From positions 35,108-99,107 of the forward strand of contig JAFUAY010000033.1 in NCBI GenBank assembly GCA_017460515.1: a stretch of DNA of 64,000 bases, read 5' to 3'. The translations under genes were made by a program, and so were the position numbers. The notes under the pieces are model-generated. The model saw only the letters and a list, made by a program, of their open reading frames with translations, was not told the DNA's origin and searched no databases. Origin of the DNA: Prevotella sp. (GTDB lineage: Bacteria; Bacteroidota; Bacteroidia; Bacteroidales; Bacteroidaceae). Shown here in pieces: positions 25,086 through 34,443 of this stretch; within the stretch, counting starts at the first letter, position 1, and each line of letters opens with the position of its first letter.

Positions 25086-25670
25086 TTAAATCTTCTTGCC
25101 AAAAGCTATGCTCAGAAATGTTTTGCTGATGATTTTCATGTCAAAACTCCACGACCAGTTCTCCATATAGTAGAGATCGAGTTCCAGACGACGAAGCATC
25201 TTCTCCATAGTGTCGGTATAGCCGTTGTAGAGGGTGGCATACGAGGTCACGCCGGGGCGGATGGCATAGAGACGTTCGTAGCGTGGGTCTTTCTCCATAA
25301 TCTGATCAATGAAGTACTTGCGCTCAGGTCTCGGACCCACGAAGGCCATATCGCCTTTCAGTACATTGAACAGCTGGGGCAGTTCGTCGAGATGGTGGGA
25401 GCGCAGGAACTTTCCGAACTTTGTCAGGCGTTCATCATCGACCTCGGCCAAAACGGGAACACCATCGTTCTCGTTGTTGACCACCATAGTGCGGAACTTG
25501 TAGATGTTAAAGGGCCGTCCGCCTTTGCCGATACGCTCCTGTACGAAAATGGCAGGACCCTTGTAACTCAGTTTTTGTCCTATATATATAATAAGGTATA
25601 GGGGAGAGAGCAACAGCAATCCCACCAAGGCACCTGTGAAATCAAATATGCGTTTTAGAAAACTATTCAT
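25086..25670 (-). CDS. Initiating sugar-phosphate transferase (PglC/WcaJ-type, short form)
   Basis: The start is set at 25670 (MNSFLKRIFDFTGALVGLLLLSPLYLIIYIG), 8 nt inside the end of the preceding gene; this gives 194 residues. One N-terminal membrane segment, then the bacterial sugar-transferase core: GPAIFVQERIGKGGRPFNIYKFRTM, LRSHHLDELPQLFNVLKGDMAFVGPRPE, YAIRPGVTS. These monotopic enzymes move a sugar phosphate from a UDP-sugar to undecaprenyl phosphate and start repeat-unit assembly. The upstream gene encodes a second, unrelated initiating enzyme of the WecA type. Confidence 0.9.
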   Translation of the reverse strand: MNSFLKRIFDFTGALVGLLLLSPLYLIIYIGQKLSYKGPAIFVQERIGKGGRPFNIYKFRTMVVNNENDGVPVLAEVDDERLTKFGKFLRSHHLDELPQLFNVLKGDMAFVGPRPERKYFIDQIMEKDPRYERLYAIRPGVTSYATLYNGYTDTMEKMLRRLELDLYYMENWSWSFDMKIISKTFLSIAFGKKI

Positions 25671-26784
25671 CTGACTCTTTGATAAGGAATACGGGCAATC
25701 CTTTTTTACGGATGGCAATATTTACAATCTGATGGAAGATGATCCACACCGTGATGTCGATAACAACAATGTAGGTCGATTCGATATTTCCGCTGAGCAA
25801 GAGGTTCACTCCGATGAGCGTCAGTGCAAGCAGCAGAATGCAGCCCAGTGTCTGATGTTGGGTTAGTCCAGCACGTATTAGCTTATGGTGGATATGGTTC
25901 TTGTCAGCCTTGAATACGGGAGTGTGGTGGAAAAAGCGGGCTGCTGACACACGTACAACATCGAACGTGGGTACGATGAGAAACGTATAGGACAGCAGCA
26001 GACAGTCAGGACGCCAGAACATGACATTGGGATTGTCCATAGAATATTTCACGGCGAGAAAGCCAAGGATGAATCCCAGGGTAAGACTGCCTGAGTCACC
26101 CATAAATAGTTTTCGATTCTTTGCTGGGTCGCCAAAGAGATTGAAATAGAGAAATGGAACTAGCACTCCCATCAGTCCTGCAATCAAGATGCCGTAGAGT
26201 TCCAACCCCTCATTGACGAGACATATCAGGAACCCCGTCAGCGCAATAAACGATATGCCGGCAGCCAAGCCGTCGATACCATCAATCAGGTTGATGGAAT
26301 TAGTGATAAAGACTATCAGGAAGATGGTTAGGGGCGCACCAATATAATAAGGAATCTCCTGGATGCCCAGGAATCCATAGAAGTCGTTGAAATAGAGTCC
26401 AGCCAAAGGCATCAGGAAAGCCGCCATGATTTGAGCTGAGAACTTCGTCTTCGCGCCAAGACCAATCAGATCGTCAATCAATCCTACGCCATAGACTAAC
26501 GCCAAACTGATAAAGAAATAAAGGGACCATAAACTGAATGTCACCTGATCGTAGCCCGTAAAGCTATTAAAGAGGAACATCGTGCCAATAAAGGCAAGAA
26601 ACATGCTTGGCAAGAAGCTGATGCCACCCAGTCGCGGAGTTGCATTCAGATGCATCTTCCGCGAGTTCGGAATGTCGTATAGATTCTTCTCCTTGCAGAA
26701 GTTCAGAATCATTGGAATAAAAATGAATCCGCACAGCGCACTGAGAACGAAAGCAGCAGAGACCAGTAGTAGAGTTCCTGTCAT
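25663..26784 (-). CDS. WecA/MraY-type undecaprenyl-phosphate sugar-1-phosphate transferase
   Basis: 373 residues with about eleven membrane segments. Family motifs include FCKEKNLYDIPNSRKMHLNATPRLGG (about residues 28-53), YGVGLIDDLIGLGAKTKF, NSINLIDGIDGLAAG (about 160-175) and GDSGSLTLGFILG, plus HIHHKLI in a late loop. The family transfers N-acetylglucosamine-1-phosphate or a similar group to undecaprenyl phosphate. It overlaps the start of the PglC-like gene by 8 nt, so the two are translated together. The spacer upstream carries an 11-bp-phased repeat array and separates it from the divergent DUF4838 gene. Confidence 0.9.
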   Translation of the reverse strand: MTGTLLLVSAAFVLSALCGFIFIPMILNFCKEKNLYDIPNSRKMHLNATPRLGGISFLPSMFLAFIGTMFLFNSFTGYDQVTFSLWSLYFFISLALVYGVGLIDDLIGLGAKTKFSAQIMAAFLMPLAGLYFNDFYGFLGIQEIPYYIGAPLTIFLIVFITNSINLIDGIDGLAAGISFIALTGFLICLVNEGLELYGILIAGLMGVLVPFLYFNLFGDPAKNRKLFMGDSGSLTLGFILGFLAVKYSMDNPNVMFWRPDCLLLSYTFLIVPTFDVVRVSAARFFHHTPVFKADKNHIHHKLIRAGLTQHQTLGCILLLALTLIGVNLLLSGNIESTYIVVIDITVWIIFHQIVNIAIRKKGLPVFLIKESDE

Positions 26785-26858
26785 ATAGTGTTGTTTTTAA
26801 ATATATAACAGAAAAATTCATACTTTATTGCATGTCTCCTTAATTTTCCTCAATGCTT

Positions 26859-26957
26859 CAGTTTTTTTCATTGAGAGTTTGCATCAAACTTACTGAGAGT
26901 TTGCGTCATTCTCCAAGAGTGTTTCAGTCATTCTCTGTTTTAATGCGCCTGACTGCA
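26859..26957. repeat. 11-bp-phased degenerate repeat array (9 units)
   Basis: In the divergent spacer the sequence parses as CAGTTTTTTTC, ATTGAGAGTTT, GCATCAAACTT, ACTGAGAGTTT, GCGTCATTCTC, CAAGAGTGTTT, CAGTCATTCTC, TGTTTTAATGC, GCCTGACTGCA. Units two steps apart (22 bp) are most alike, and AGTTTG/CAAACT pairs form palindromes. Nothing coding is seen. Confidence 0.65.
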
Positions 26958-27033
26958 CAACTTTTAATTAGTAAAAAAACTTATATATAATAATTGATAC
27001 GCAAATCCGTTATATCATTATACAATACACAAT

Positions 27034-28770
27034 ATGAAAACAATAGTTCTTCTGCTCTCAGCAATGTTCTTACCCCAGTTCTTGCATGCAACGAACTGGT
27101 TGTTCAAAGACGGACATTCCGACTATACGATTGTCTTATCGAAAGATGCCTCTGCCACGGAACAGCATGCCGCGCAGGAACTGAGTGCATACATTCAACA
27201 GATAGGAGGAGTAAAGATTCCTGTTACGACATCTCTTCAGGTCTCAGATAAACACATTCATGTAGGTTTCAGTACGCGAGTAGCATCACTTACCGGCGAC
27301 ACCTGTCCTGCCGACTCAGCCGAGTCGTTCACCTACATGACTATTGGGAACGACCTAATTATATATGGTGGCCGAAAGATGGGTACAGCTTATGGTGTAT
27401 ATAATTTTTTAGAACAAGAGTTGGGCATCCGTTGGTACAGTACCGATATCACCAAGGTGCCTCGCCTGACACAATACAAGCTTCCCAAGTTGAACCGCTA
27501 TGAGAGCCCGTTCTTTCGCCACAGACACGTCATGTACTACCAGATGCACCACAACATGCAATTGAACGTTCATAACAGGTTGAACATGCGTTTTGGTGAA
27601 TGGATAGACAAAGCCGGCTATGGAAAGATAGAGGCCTTCTGGGGTGGGCATACCTTTGAAGTGCTGATTCCACCAGGCAAGTATTTTGCAAAGCATCCTG
27701 AATACTTCAGCCTGCGCGATGGCAAGCGAATCAGTGACGGGCAGCTCTGTCTTTCAAATTCAGAAGTCATTCAAGTGCTCAAAGAACGCATGTATCAGAT
27801 TATCAAGGAGAATCCGGGCTTCGCTGCCTATGGCTTGTCACAAAACGACAACCAGAAGTTCTGTGAATGCCGAAATTGCCAGACACTTGTTCAAAAATAC
27901 GAGTCACAGTCAGGTCTGCTGATATGGGCGGTCAATCAGGTGGCTGAAGCAGTTGAAGCTAAGTTCCCGGATACCAATATCTTTACTTTTGCCTATCAAT
28001 ACACCCGAAAAGCTCCACGCGGCATACGTCCCCGAAATAACGTCATTGTCAGACTATGCAGTATAGAATGCTGTTTCTTGCATCCCATAGAAGGAACGGA
28101 AGAGAACATACCTTTCATGACGGACTTAAAGTCATGGGCAACGCTCACCCAAAACCTCTACATATTCGATTATGTAACGGGCTTTGCACAATTTACAGCC
28201 CCTTTTCCCAATTTTCACGTCATGGCAAAGAACCTGCAGACCTTCAGGCAACATCATGTCATCGGAGTCTTGGAGTTAGGCCAGTATCAGTCGAATGGCG
28301 GTGAGTTTGCAGAGATGAAACAATGGATGCTGTCAAAACTTCTCTGGAATCCTTATCAAGACGTTGACAAACTTGCAAATCAGTTTATTGGCGACTACTA
28401 CGGTCCAGCAGCACCTCATGTGCTGAAATATTACAAACTGTGTTGCAACCTTGTAAAAAGCAATACGCACATGAAATTCGATACCGACTGTTTCAACCCT
28501 ATCTATACTGAATCTTTCTTGAAAGAAGGGCGTAAGCTGCTCGACAATGCACTGAAGATGTGCAGAGACGACTCAGCCATCACCCGACGGGTAGAGCAAG
28601 TAAGAGCCCAGGTTCTCTATCTGCAAATGAAGCACAGCCCCTTTATATCAACATTCGACGGCACAGCCAAGTCGTTCTACCAATTAGTAAAACGCGACAA
28701 GATCTATGTGCATGAAAACCTGCCGCCAGAAGAGTTCTTTGCAAAATCGAAACGCGGCTTCCTGTACTGA
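27034..28770 (+). CDS. DUF4838 secreted protein with glycosidase-like N-terminal domain
   Basis: 578 residues with signal peptide 1-19 (FLPQFLHAT). The N-terminal ~110 residues (DYTIVLSKDASATEQHAAQELSAYIQQIGG ... YGVYNFLEQELGIRWYS) resemble the domain that precedes the catalytic barrel in GH20, GH67 and GH84 enzymes. The rest matches DUF4838 (FWGGHTFEVLIPP, PEYFSLRDGKR, QLCLSNSEV, YGLSQNDNQKFCECRNCQ, a CxxC-type pair, then GVLELGQYQSNGGEFAEMKQW). DUF4838 proteins are predicted carbohydrate-active but no activity is assigned here. It is the only plus-strand gene inside the polysaccharide locus and may trim or modify the exported glycan; this is inference. Confidence 0.82.
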   Translation: MKTIVLLLSAMFLPQFLHATNWLFKDGHSDYTIVLSKDASATEQHAAQELSAYIQQIGGVKIPVTTSLQVSDKHIHVGFSTRVASLTGDTCPADSAESFTYMTIGNDLIIYGGRKMGTAYGVYNFLEQELGIRWYSTDITKVPRLTQYKLPKLNRYESPFFRHRHVMYYQMHHNMQLNVHNRLNMRFGEWIDKAGYGKIEAFWGGHTFEVLIPPGKYFAKHPEYFSLRDGKRISDGQLCLSNSEVIQVLKERMYQIIKENPGFAAYGLSQNDNQKFCECRNCQTLVQKYESQSGLLIWAVNQVAEAVEAKFPDTNIFTFAYQYTRKAPRGIRPRNNVIVRLCSIECCFLHPIEGTEENIPFMTDLKSWATLTQNLYIFDYVTGFAQFTAPFPNFHVMAKNLQTFRQHHVIGVLELGQYQSNGGEFAEMKQWMLSKLLWNPYQDVDKLANQFIGDYYGPAAPHVLKYYKLCCNLVKSNTHMKFDTDCFNPIYTESFLKEGRKLLDNALKMCRDDSAITRRVEQVRAQVLYLQMKHSPFISTFDGTAKSFYQLVKRDKIYVHENLPPEEFFAKSKRGFLY

Positions 28771-28789
28771 GGCTTCATACTAAATGAGC

Positions 28790-29857
28790 TCAGACCTTCT
28801 TATCAGAAAGGGTCTTGCAAATGCCTGCAATCACATTCGCCGTAAGTTCCCAACTGAAGCGTTTCACATTTTCGAACCCTTTGGCTTGCATTACTGTTCT
28901 ACATTCAGTATGTTTCTCAAAGAACTGATTGATGGCACTGCGAATGCTCTCAATGTCATAGGGATTGAAATAAACTGCCGCATCACCACACACTTCCCTC
29001 AACACAGGTATGTTGGAAGCCAGAACAGGACAGCCACAGTGCATAGCCTCAATGGGCGGCAGTCCAAACCCCTCATAGACAGAAGGGAAGATAAAACAAC
29101 AGGCTTGGTTGTAGAGTCTGATCAGTTCGCTGTCTGTCACCCTGCCCAAGAACTTCACTGAGGCCAATTGTTGGGAACAGACATTACCTGCTGTAAACAC
29201 TCGATTATATGATCCTACGATGTACAGCCTACAACCACTGAGACCCTGAAAAGCACTGATGAGGGAAGAAAAGTTCTTCCTTGGATCAAGCGAAGAGACA
29301 GCCAGCACGAAGGGGTCGGCAGATGGCTGTATAGATGAGTCTGGCTGAAAGGCTTCGTCTGCCGCACCATAGGCTACGGTGACATCATCCGACTTTACGA
29401 AAGGATAGAAACGAAGAATTTCGCTCTTGGAAAAGCTGCTTACAGTCAGCACATGCCTGGAAGTTCTGACGGCTAAAGGTGTCATCAGCTTATACCACCA
29501 ATAATAGGCCTTGGAGAACCAGCGTGGATTCTCTAAAAATGAGAGGTCGTGAATGGTCATCACTTTGCTGCTTACTGCCACAGGTCCTAAGCCCGTAAAA
29601 TTCAGTAGCAGAAAATCTTTCTTATTGAAAAAAAAGAATGGCAATACCAACTGTTCCCAAAGATGGGAACTACCATATCCATAATAAACAATATTGAAAT
29701 CTCTCACGTCATAACTTGAATGAATCTGAGTCTTAGGACACACAAGTGTGATTTCTTGTCCAAGTGACGACATCGCTTTGCACACCCTGTAGGCGTAGCG
29801 CTCCACGCCAGACATCGGGCGGATCAGGAAACGACCATTGACATAAATAGTACCCAT
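28790..29857 (-). CDS. Glycosyltransferase, GT4 family
   Basis: About 355 residues starting at [26 protein letters not shown]; an alternative ATG at 29872 would overlap the preceding gene by 11 nt. The GT-B fold is supported by the early GVERYA loop, a hinge ([20 protein letters not shown], about 185-205) and the sugar-nucleotide site [25 protein letters not shown] with its E-x7-E (about 260-285). It probably adds one sugar of the repeat unit. Last of the polysaccharide run before the DUF4838 gene, whose convergent stop is 19 bp away. Confidence 0.85.
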   Translation of the reverse strand: MGTIYVNGRFLIRPMSGVERYAYRVCKAMSSLGQEITLVCPKTQIHSSYDVRDFNIVYYGYGSSHLWEQLVLPFFFFNKKDFLLLNFTGLGPVAVSSKVMTIHDLSFLENPRWFSKAYYWWYKLMTPLAVRTSRHVLTVSSFSKSEILRFYPFVKSDDVTVAYGAADEAFQPDSSIQPSADPFVLAVSSLDPRKNFSSLISAFQGLSGCRLYIVGSYNRVFTAGNVCSQQLASVKFLGRVTDSELIRLYNQACCFIFPSVYEGFGLPPIEAMHCGCPVLASNIPVLREVCGDAAVYFNPYDIESIRSAINQFFEKHTECRTVMQAKGFENVKRFSWELTANVIAGICKTLSDKKV

Positions 29858-29861
29858 GTCT

Positions 29862-30980
29862 TTATAGTTCATTATAGATGTTTTCCATCAGTTCAACAGC
29901 TTTCGACTCGGTAAAAAGACTGGATGCACGCTGACGGGCAGCAGTGGCTAACCTCGTACGCAACTCACTATCGGAAAGCAGACGGTCGATGGCATCGGCA
30001 TATGCCTGCAGATTGCCTAAGGGAACCTCCAGTCCTGTTTCGTCCTTGATACTGACCCAGTTGACACCTGAGCCTTCCAAATGGAACACCACGGGAACAC
30101 AGCCACAGTACATCGCCTCTGCCAAAGCAATACCGAAAGCCTCTGCCTTGGTATTGGAGGTAAAAGCAAAGATGTCAGCCGCATGGGCATAGCAGCGCAG
30201 TTCGTCAGCAGGAAGCTTTCCTGTAAACTCCACCTTTGGCGAGGTATTCTTGCCTTTAAGTTTCTCGGTCAGCGGTCCCTGCCCCGCAATGATGAACTTA
30301 CAGTCGCTTCTCACCATCTGTGCAATATCTAAGAGCCAGTCAATACCTTTATAATGAATATGGCGTCCAATAAACAGCACAAGTGGTTTGTTGTCATATT
30401 TTGCCTTAATGTTTGCTATCCTTTGTTCGTCGTTTTCCTTCATGTCGAAGTCGGAAGGTACCATGCCATTTTGCACCACAGAGATTTTTTTCCTGTACGC
30501 ATAGATTGGACTCGACGGATGGATATAGTTTGGACTCGTAGCAATGATTCTTGATGCCTTTCTTAAAACATAACTTTCAAAAGGTTTAACGAACTGATAG
30601 AAAATGCCCTTTGAAAGGATGTCAGAATGCCAATGTAATACGAGTTTTGTCTCTGGCCTGATGATTCTTGCCACTAATGGATAAACGAAAGGATTAGGGC
30701 AATGCACATGGACATATTCCGGCTTGTATTCTGACATCAGATACTTTAGTTTCCCATAATATCCAAAGGCAATATCCTGACTCATCAAGGAGAAATGCAC
30801 CTTGACACGATAGACGATGACACCATTGACTTCATCCACATGGTCCTCCCCGTCGGTAGCAAAACACACGACGACATTATTGTAGTTGGTCATGCCCTCA
30901 GCTAACGACCTAGCCAATGTTTCTATACCGCCTAAATACGGATAATAATATTTTGAAACGTGCAGAATGGTTTTCTTCAT
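29862..30980 (-). CDS. Glycosyltransferase, GT4 family
   Basis: 372 residues, GT-B fold. The N-terminus (ILHVSKYYYPYLGGIETLARSLAEGM) is typical of GT4 retaining transferases; further motifs are VLFIGRHIHYKGIDWLLDIAQ (about residues 190-210) and FTSNTKAEAFGIALAEAMYCGCVPV with E-x7-E (about 275-300). The gene begins 2 bp after the GT2 stop and overlaps or nearly touches the next GT4 gene, so the glycosyltransferase genes form one tightly packed unit. Confidence 0.87.
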   Translation of the reverse strand: MKKTILHVSKYYYPYLGGIETLARSLAEGMTNYNNVVVCFATDGEDHVDEVNGVIVYRVKVHFSLMSQDIAFGYYGKLKYLMSEYKPEYVHVHCPNPFVYPLVARIIRPETKLVLHWHSDILSKGIFYQFVKPFESYVLRKASRIIATSPNYIHPSSPIYAYRKKISVVQNGMVPSDFDMKENDEQRIANIKAKYDNKPLVLFIGRHIHYKGIDWLLDIAQMVRSDCKFIIAGQGPLTEKLKGKNTSPKVEFTGKLPADELRCYAHAADIFAFTSNTKAEAFGIALAEAMYCGCVPVVFHLEGSGVNWVSIKDETGLEVPLGNLQAYADAIDRLLSDSELRTRLATAARQRASSLFTESKAVELMENIYNEL

Positions 30981-30982
30981 AA

Positions 30983-31825
30983 TCAGTGTATGTGTAGACG
31001 AAATTTGTTAAGGTAGTAAGTAAACAATGAACCATAGCCAGCACTGCGTAGCATACGGTATTGCTTCATGTTAAGCTGTATCATCTCTTTAAAGTGTCTT
31101 AGTCGATAAAAAAAGGTGAAACGTGTACCATCAATGGCACCAATAGTATTATTGTCATGGTTCCGATAATCCATGAGTGAATCATTGATGGCATAAACGA
31201 TACCATTTTCGGCATAAGTACGAGTCGTTACCCACCCGTCGTGCATAAGGGCATGTTTCCATGACCGACTAATAGACACCTCTCTTGATTTCCTATTGAA
31301 TAACATGGCGCATCCCAATGTGACGTTGATAACGCACTCCTTGAAACAAGTGACCTTTTCGGGATAGATATGGCCGTATTCTCTGTATGACGGGTGGAGC
31401 AAACGCAGATTACCATCGACAACTCTGACATCGGTATGAACGATAATTGGCTTTTCAGGGTGCTTGGCTTCTTGCTCTTTCATTGCCTGATACGATTTCT
31501 CTATCTTGGTGGGATGCCAAACGTCGTCCTGATCAGAAAACATGTAGTAGTCAGCCTCAACTTTTTCCAAAAGACTCATAAAATTCTGTAATGCACCACC
31601 TTGTATCGGGTAGTCCAACAGCTTGATTTTTGATGGATAGCGAGATTCATACTCTTTAATGATTGTTTTTGTTGCATCTTTAGATCCATCATCGTGTATG
31701 TAAAGACACCATTGTTGGTAAGTCTGGTTTAGGATTGAGTCTATCTGTTCTCCGAGATAGCGTTCACCGTTATAGGTTGCCATGAGGATGGCAATAGTTT
31801 TTTCCGTTTTCTTTTGTGGTTCCAT
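30983..31825 (-). CDS. Glycosyltransferase, GT2 family
   Basis: 280 residues from the ATG at 31825 (MEPQKKTEKTIAILMATYNGERYL). GT-A motifs: ILMATYNGERYLGEQIDSILNQT, IHDDGSKD (about residues 42-49), FSDQDDVWHP for the DxD-type metal site (about 88-97). It resembles transferases that add rhamnose or a similar sugar. It lies between another GT2 gene and the two GT4 genes. Confidence 0.87.
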   Translation of the reverse strand: MEPQKKTEKTIAILMATYNGERYLGEQIDSILNQTYQQWCLYIHDDGSKDATKTIIKEYESRYPSKIKLLDYPIQGGALQNFMSLLEKVEADYYMFSDQDDVWHPTKIEKSYQAMKEQEAKHPEKPIIVHTDVRVVDGNLRLLHPSYREYGHIYPEKVTCFKECVINVTLGCAMLFNRKSREVSISRSWKHALMHDGWVTTRTYAENGIVYAINDSLMDYRNHDNNTIGAIDGTRFTFFYRLRHFKEMIQLNMKQYRMLRSAGYGSLFTYYLNKFRLHIH

Positions 31826-31932
31826 TGTATATAAATAAAATATATTTTCTGACAATTAAGTTGCGCAGGCAAATAGTTGCTCCCTGAAGACCATTTTTTC
31901 ATTGTTTTCAAATGGTAAAAATGCGTAATTCG

Positions 31933-32796
31933 CTATTTTTTTTCACATATACCATCTTTTATACCTTTGGCAAACATACGTAATTTATCACGTTTATTGG
32001 TCTCAAGCAAAATGATGCGGATAAACCGTAAAATAAGGTTTTCTTTAATGATTTTGATTTTCTCATTCCGGTTGAGCCAGCCTTTATGTCGTCGATAGAG
32101 GCGAAGGTGTCCTCGTGTAATGGAATACGTGCGCTGAATGTTATAATTGTTGGTCATCAGGTGTAGCTTTTCAGATTTAGAGGGAGATCCTAATGTATGA
32201 AAAAGTTTGCATGTAGTAAGGCATGCAATCTTGCCCCCCGCTTTCTGTATGCGTATAGACAAGTCACAGTCTAACGCATCAAGAGGAAAAGTCTCGTCTG
32301 CACCGCCGACGGCTGTTAACACATCCGTAGGAATGACAGTCCCTGAGTTGATAAACATTCGTCGGAAGTGTATAGGAGTTTCTATCGCCCATTCGTCGTT
32401 ACCTAATACGTATGGAGTGAAAACCCAATGACAACCTTGCTCCCATTTTTTTTCAATTTGCCGACGGTAAGCCGCAAAATCTTCCCACTGGCTGTCTTGA
32501 TCCATAAGAAGCAGGAAGTCCAAGCCATGTTCTTTGGCATAGTGCCAAGCAAAGTTGATTGCCTGTGCAATACATCGGTTCTCGCCGTCACCTTTCCAAA
32601 TGATTTTTTCTTTAGCATCAACCAAGTCATGAAGTATTGATGTCTTAAGATCCTTCTCCAATGATGAGTTGTCCCAAATGATGAGAAAATCCAAATCATG
32701 CACATACCGCTTGATGTTGGCAGAAGCCTCTTCAGGAATGGGATTGTAGAGCGTAACTAATCCCAGCATTTGGGTTGTATAACTATATTGACACAT
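31933..32796 (-). CDS. Glycosyltransferase, GT2 family (rhamnosyltransferase-like)
   Basis: 287 residues, with LGLVTLYNPIPEE at the N-terminus, LIIWDNSSLEKD, LDFLLLMDQDSQW (DQDS metal site, about residues 90-102) and GGADETFPLDALDCDLSIRIQKAGGK. The pattern matches RfbN-like rhamnosyltransferases. The first 14 nt overlap the end of the AAA-ATPase gene. Acceptor and donor are inferred only. Confidence 0.82.
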   Translation of the reverse strand: MCQYSYTTQMLGLVTLYNPIPEEASANIKRYVHDLDFLIIWDNSSLEKDLKTSILHDLVDAKEKIIWKGDGENRCIAQAINFAWHYAKEHGLDFLLLMDQDSQWEDFAAYRRQIEKKWEQGCHWVFTPYVLGNDEWAIETPIHFRRMFINSGTVIPTDVLTAVGGADETFPLDALDCDLSIRIQKAGGKIACLTTCKLFHTLGSPSKSEKLHLMTNNYNIQRTYSITRGHLRLYRRHKGWLNRNEKIKIIKENLILRFIRIILLETNKRDKLRMFAKGIKDGICEKK

Positions 32797-34357
32797 GTTC
32801 TATCCTACAAGTATGTTTCTTTGAAGCTTTGTCATAATTAATGCCGACGAGTAGAACGTTGCTGGTCAGCTGACTTACCTTGCCTGCATATTCCTTTCGT
32901 TTAATCTGGCAGATTGCAGTGTCTGCCGCTTTGTCATATTTCAGTTCAAGGACAATGGCAGGCTTGTTCACTCCCTTACGAGGAATGAGGACCAAATCTG
33001 CAAATCCCTTACCTGTAGGCAACTCTCTGACAATAGCATAATCGTTGCGAGCATAATAATATGCAATGCTTAGTACACAAGCCAGTGAATTCTCGTTATT
33101 ATAGGAGAGAATACTTGTATTTTCATCATGAGCAGCATCTATCCCCTGAGCCACTGCCTGTTCGTCGCCATCAAGAGTGGATTGCAACAACTTTCTCGAC
33201 TGTTCAATAGAAGTAATCAATTGTCGCCAATTCGTACTGTTCACAGCATTTATTAACTCGCCTTCCACCTCACGATTGGGTGTATAGCATTCGCTCGTTT
33301 CCCACTCATAAGCCAGATAGCCCAAATGGATAAGCACTGTCAGTGCATCGTTTCTGCTTTTGATAACCGACATATCATTTTGGAAACCAGAGGGATCGAC
33401 AACACAACGCCCTCCTGCCAGCATCTTGATGACGTTGTCCTTTAATTCATCGAAATTCATCTGTATATAGGCCGCCACAGCATCGTAAGAACCTGTGGAA
33501 GCCCAGAAGCTGCGGCAACGTCCTTCCCATAAGGCCATCATGACAGAATTTGGATTGAACATGGACAGCTCGCTACCAAGCTTGTAGCCGTCATACCATT
33601 TGGACATCTCGTCATAATCCATATTGTGTTTTTGGCAAAGAAGCCTCACTTCTGTGGCGGTAAATCCAAAATAACGGTCAAGCTTTCCTGGATTCACCAT
33701 GGAATATTCGGTAAAATTGTTTAATGCCGATTCTGTCTTGTATTTCTTTATAGGCAGAATACCTGTCATGTAAACACAGGCAAAGACGGTAGTAGCATTC
33801 ACTTCTTTGAACATACGTCGAAGCCAGTTCACATAATTATCCATTACGTCAGTTCTTGCTGCATACTCACGGCAAATGGCATCCCACTCGTCAATAATCA
33901 AGACAAACTGCTGTTTCTTCTGAACTGCAATCCTTGTAAGCACAGCCATAAAATCGTCATTCGCTGCCACATCGACATCAGGATAAGCCGTGAGGACATC
34001 TTTAGTCAATTCCTCTTGTATGCACGAAACAAGTTCATTCTCCTTGAAACGGGTAATAAAGGCTGACACGTCAAGGTAGATAACTGGGTACTTGTTCAGA
34101 TACTTTTCAAAACTTGGGTGCCGAGCTATTTCCAGGTCCTTAAAAAGATGGCGGGAATCGCATGAATTATCATAATAGGCGCTGAGCATCTTTGCTGCCA
34201 TAGATTTACCGAAACGGCGACATCGCGTCACACAACTGAAGCGATGTTCGGTGTGAAATGTGCTATTAATAACAGCTATCAATCCAGACTTGTCAACATA
34301 CTCGCCGTTACGAGCGGATACAAAGCCTTCATTACCTATATTGAGATACAAAGACAT
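32783..34357 (-). CDS. AAA-ATPase_like / DUF1703 (PD-(D/E)xK) protein
   Basis: 524 residues. The N-terminal half is an AAA-ATPase_like domain with the atypical P-loop RRFGKSMAAKML (about residues 46-57) and Walker B FVLIIDEWDAI (about 152-162). The C-terminal part is the PD-(D/E)xK nuclease-like domain: ELPTGKGFADLVLIPRKG and IVLELKYDKA, with the catalytic-type Asp and E-x-K. Such proteins are abundant, often in many copies, in Bacteroidales; their role (defence, regulation or selfish) is not settled. It sits inside the polysaccharide operon, overlapping the downstream GT2 gene by 14 nt and 86 bp from the flippase gene. Confidence 0.85.
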   Translation of the reverse strand: MSLYLNIGNEGFVSARNGEYVDKSGLIAVINSTFHTEHRFSCVTRCRRFGKSMAAKMLSAYYDNSCDSRHLFKDLEIARHPSFEKYLNKYPVIYLDVSAFITRFKENELVSCIQEELTKDVLTAYPDVDVAANDDFMAVLTRIAVQKKQQFVLIIDEWDAICREYAARTDVMDNYVNWLRRMFKEVNATTVFACVYMTGILPIKKYKTESALNNFTEYSMVNPGKLDRYFGFTATEVRLLCQKHNMDYDEMSKWYDGYKLGSELSMFNPNSVMMALWEGRCRSFWASTGSYDAVAAYIQMNFDELKDNVIKMLAGGRCVVDPSGFQNDMSVIKSRNDALTVLIHLGYLAYEWETSECYTPNREVEGELINAVNSTNWRQLITSIEQSRKLLQSTLDGDEQAVAQGIDAAHDENTSILSYNNENSLACVLSIAYYYARNDYAIVRELPTGKGFADLVLIPRKGVNKPAIVLELKYDKAADTAICQIKRKEYAGKVSQLTSNVLLVGINYDKASKKHTCRIEHVSI

Positions 34358-34443
34358 AGCATTTTGTTTTTATAACTTTTGCAAAGTTAATGCAAATCAA
34401 TGAATTATGCAAATTATTGGTGTCTTTTCTTTTCCGTTGAGCC

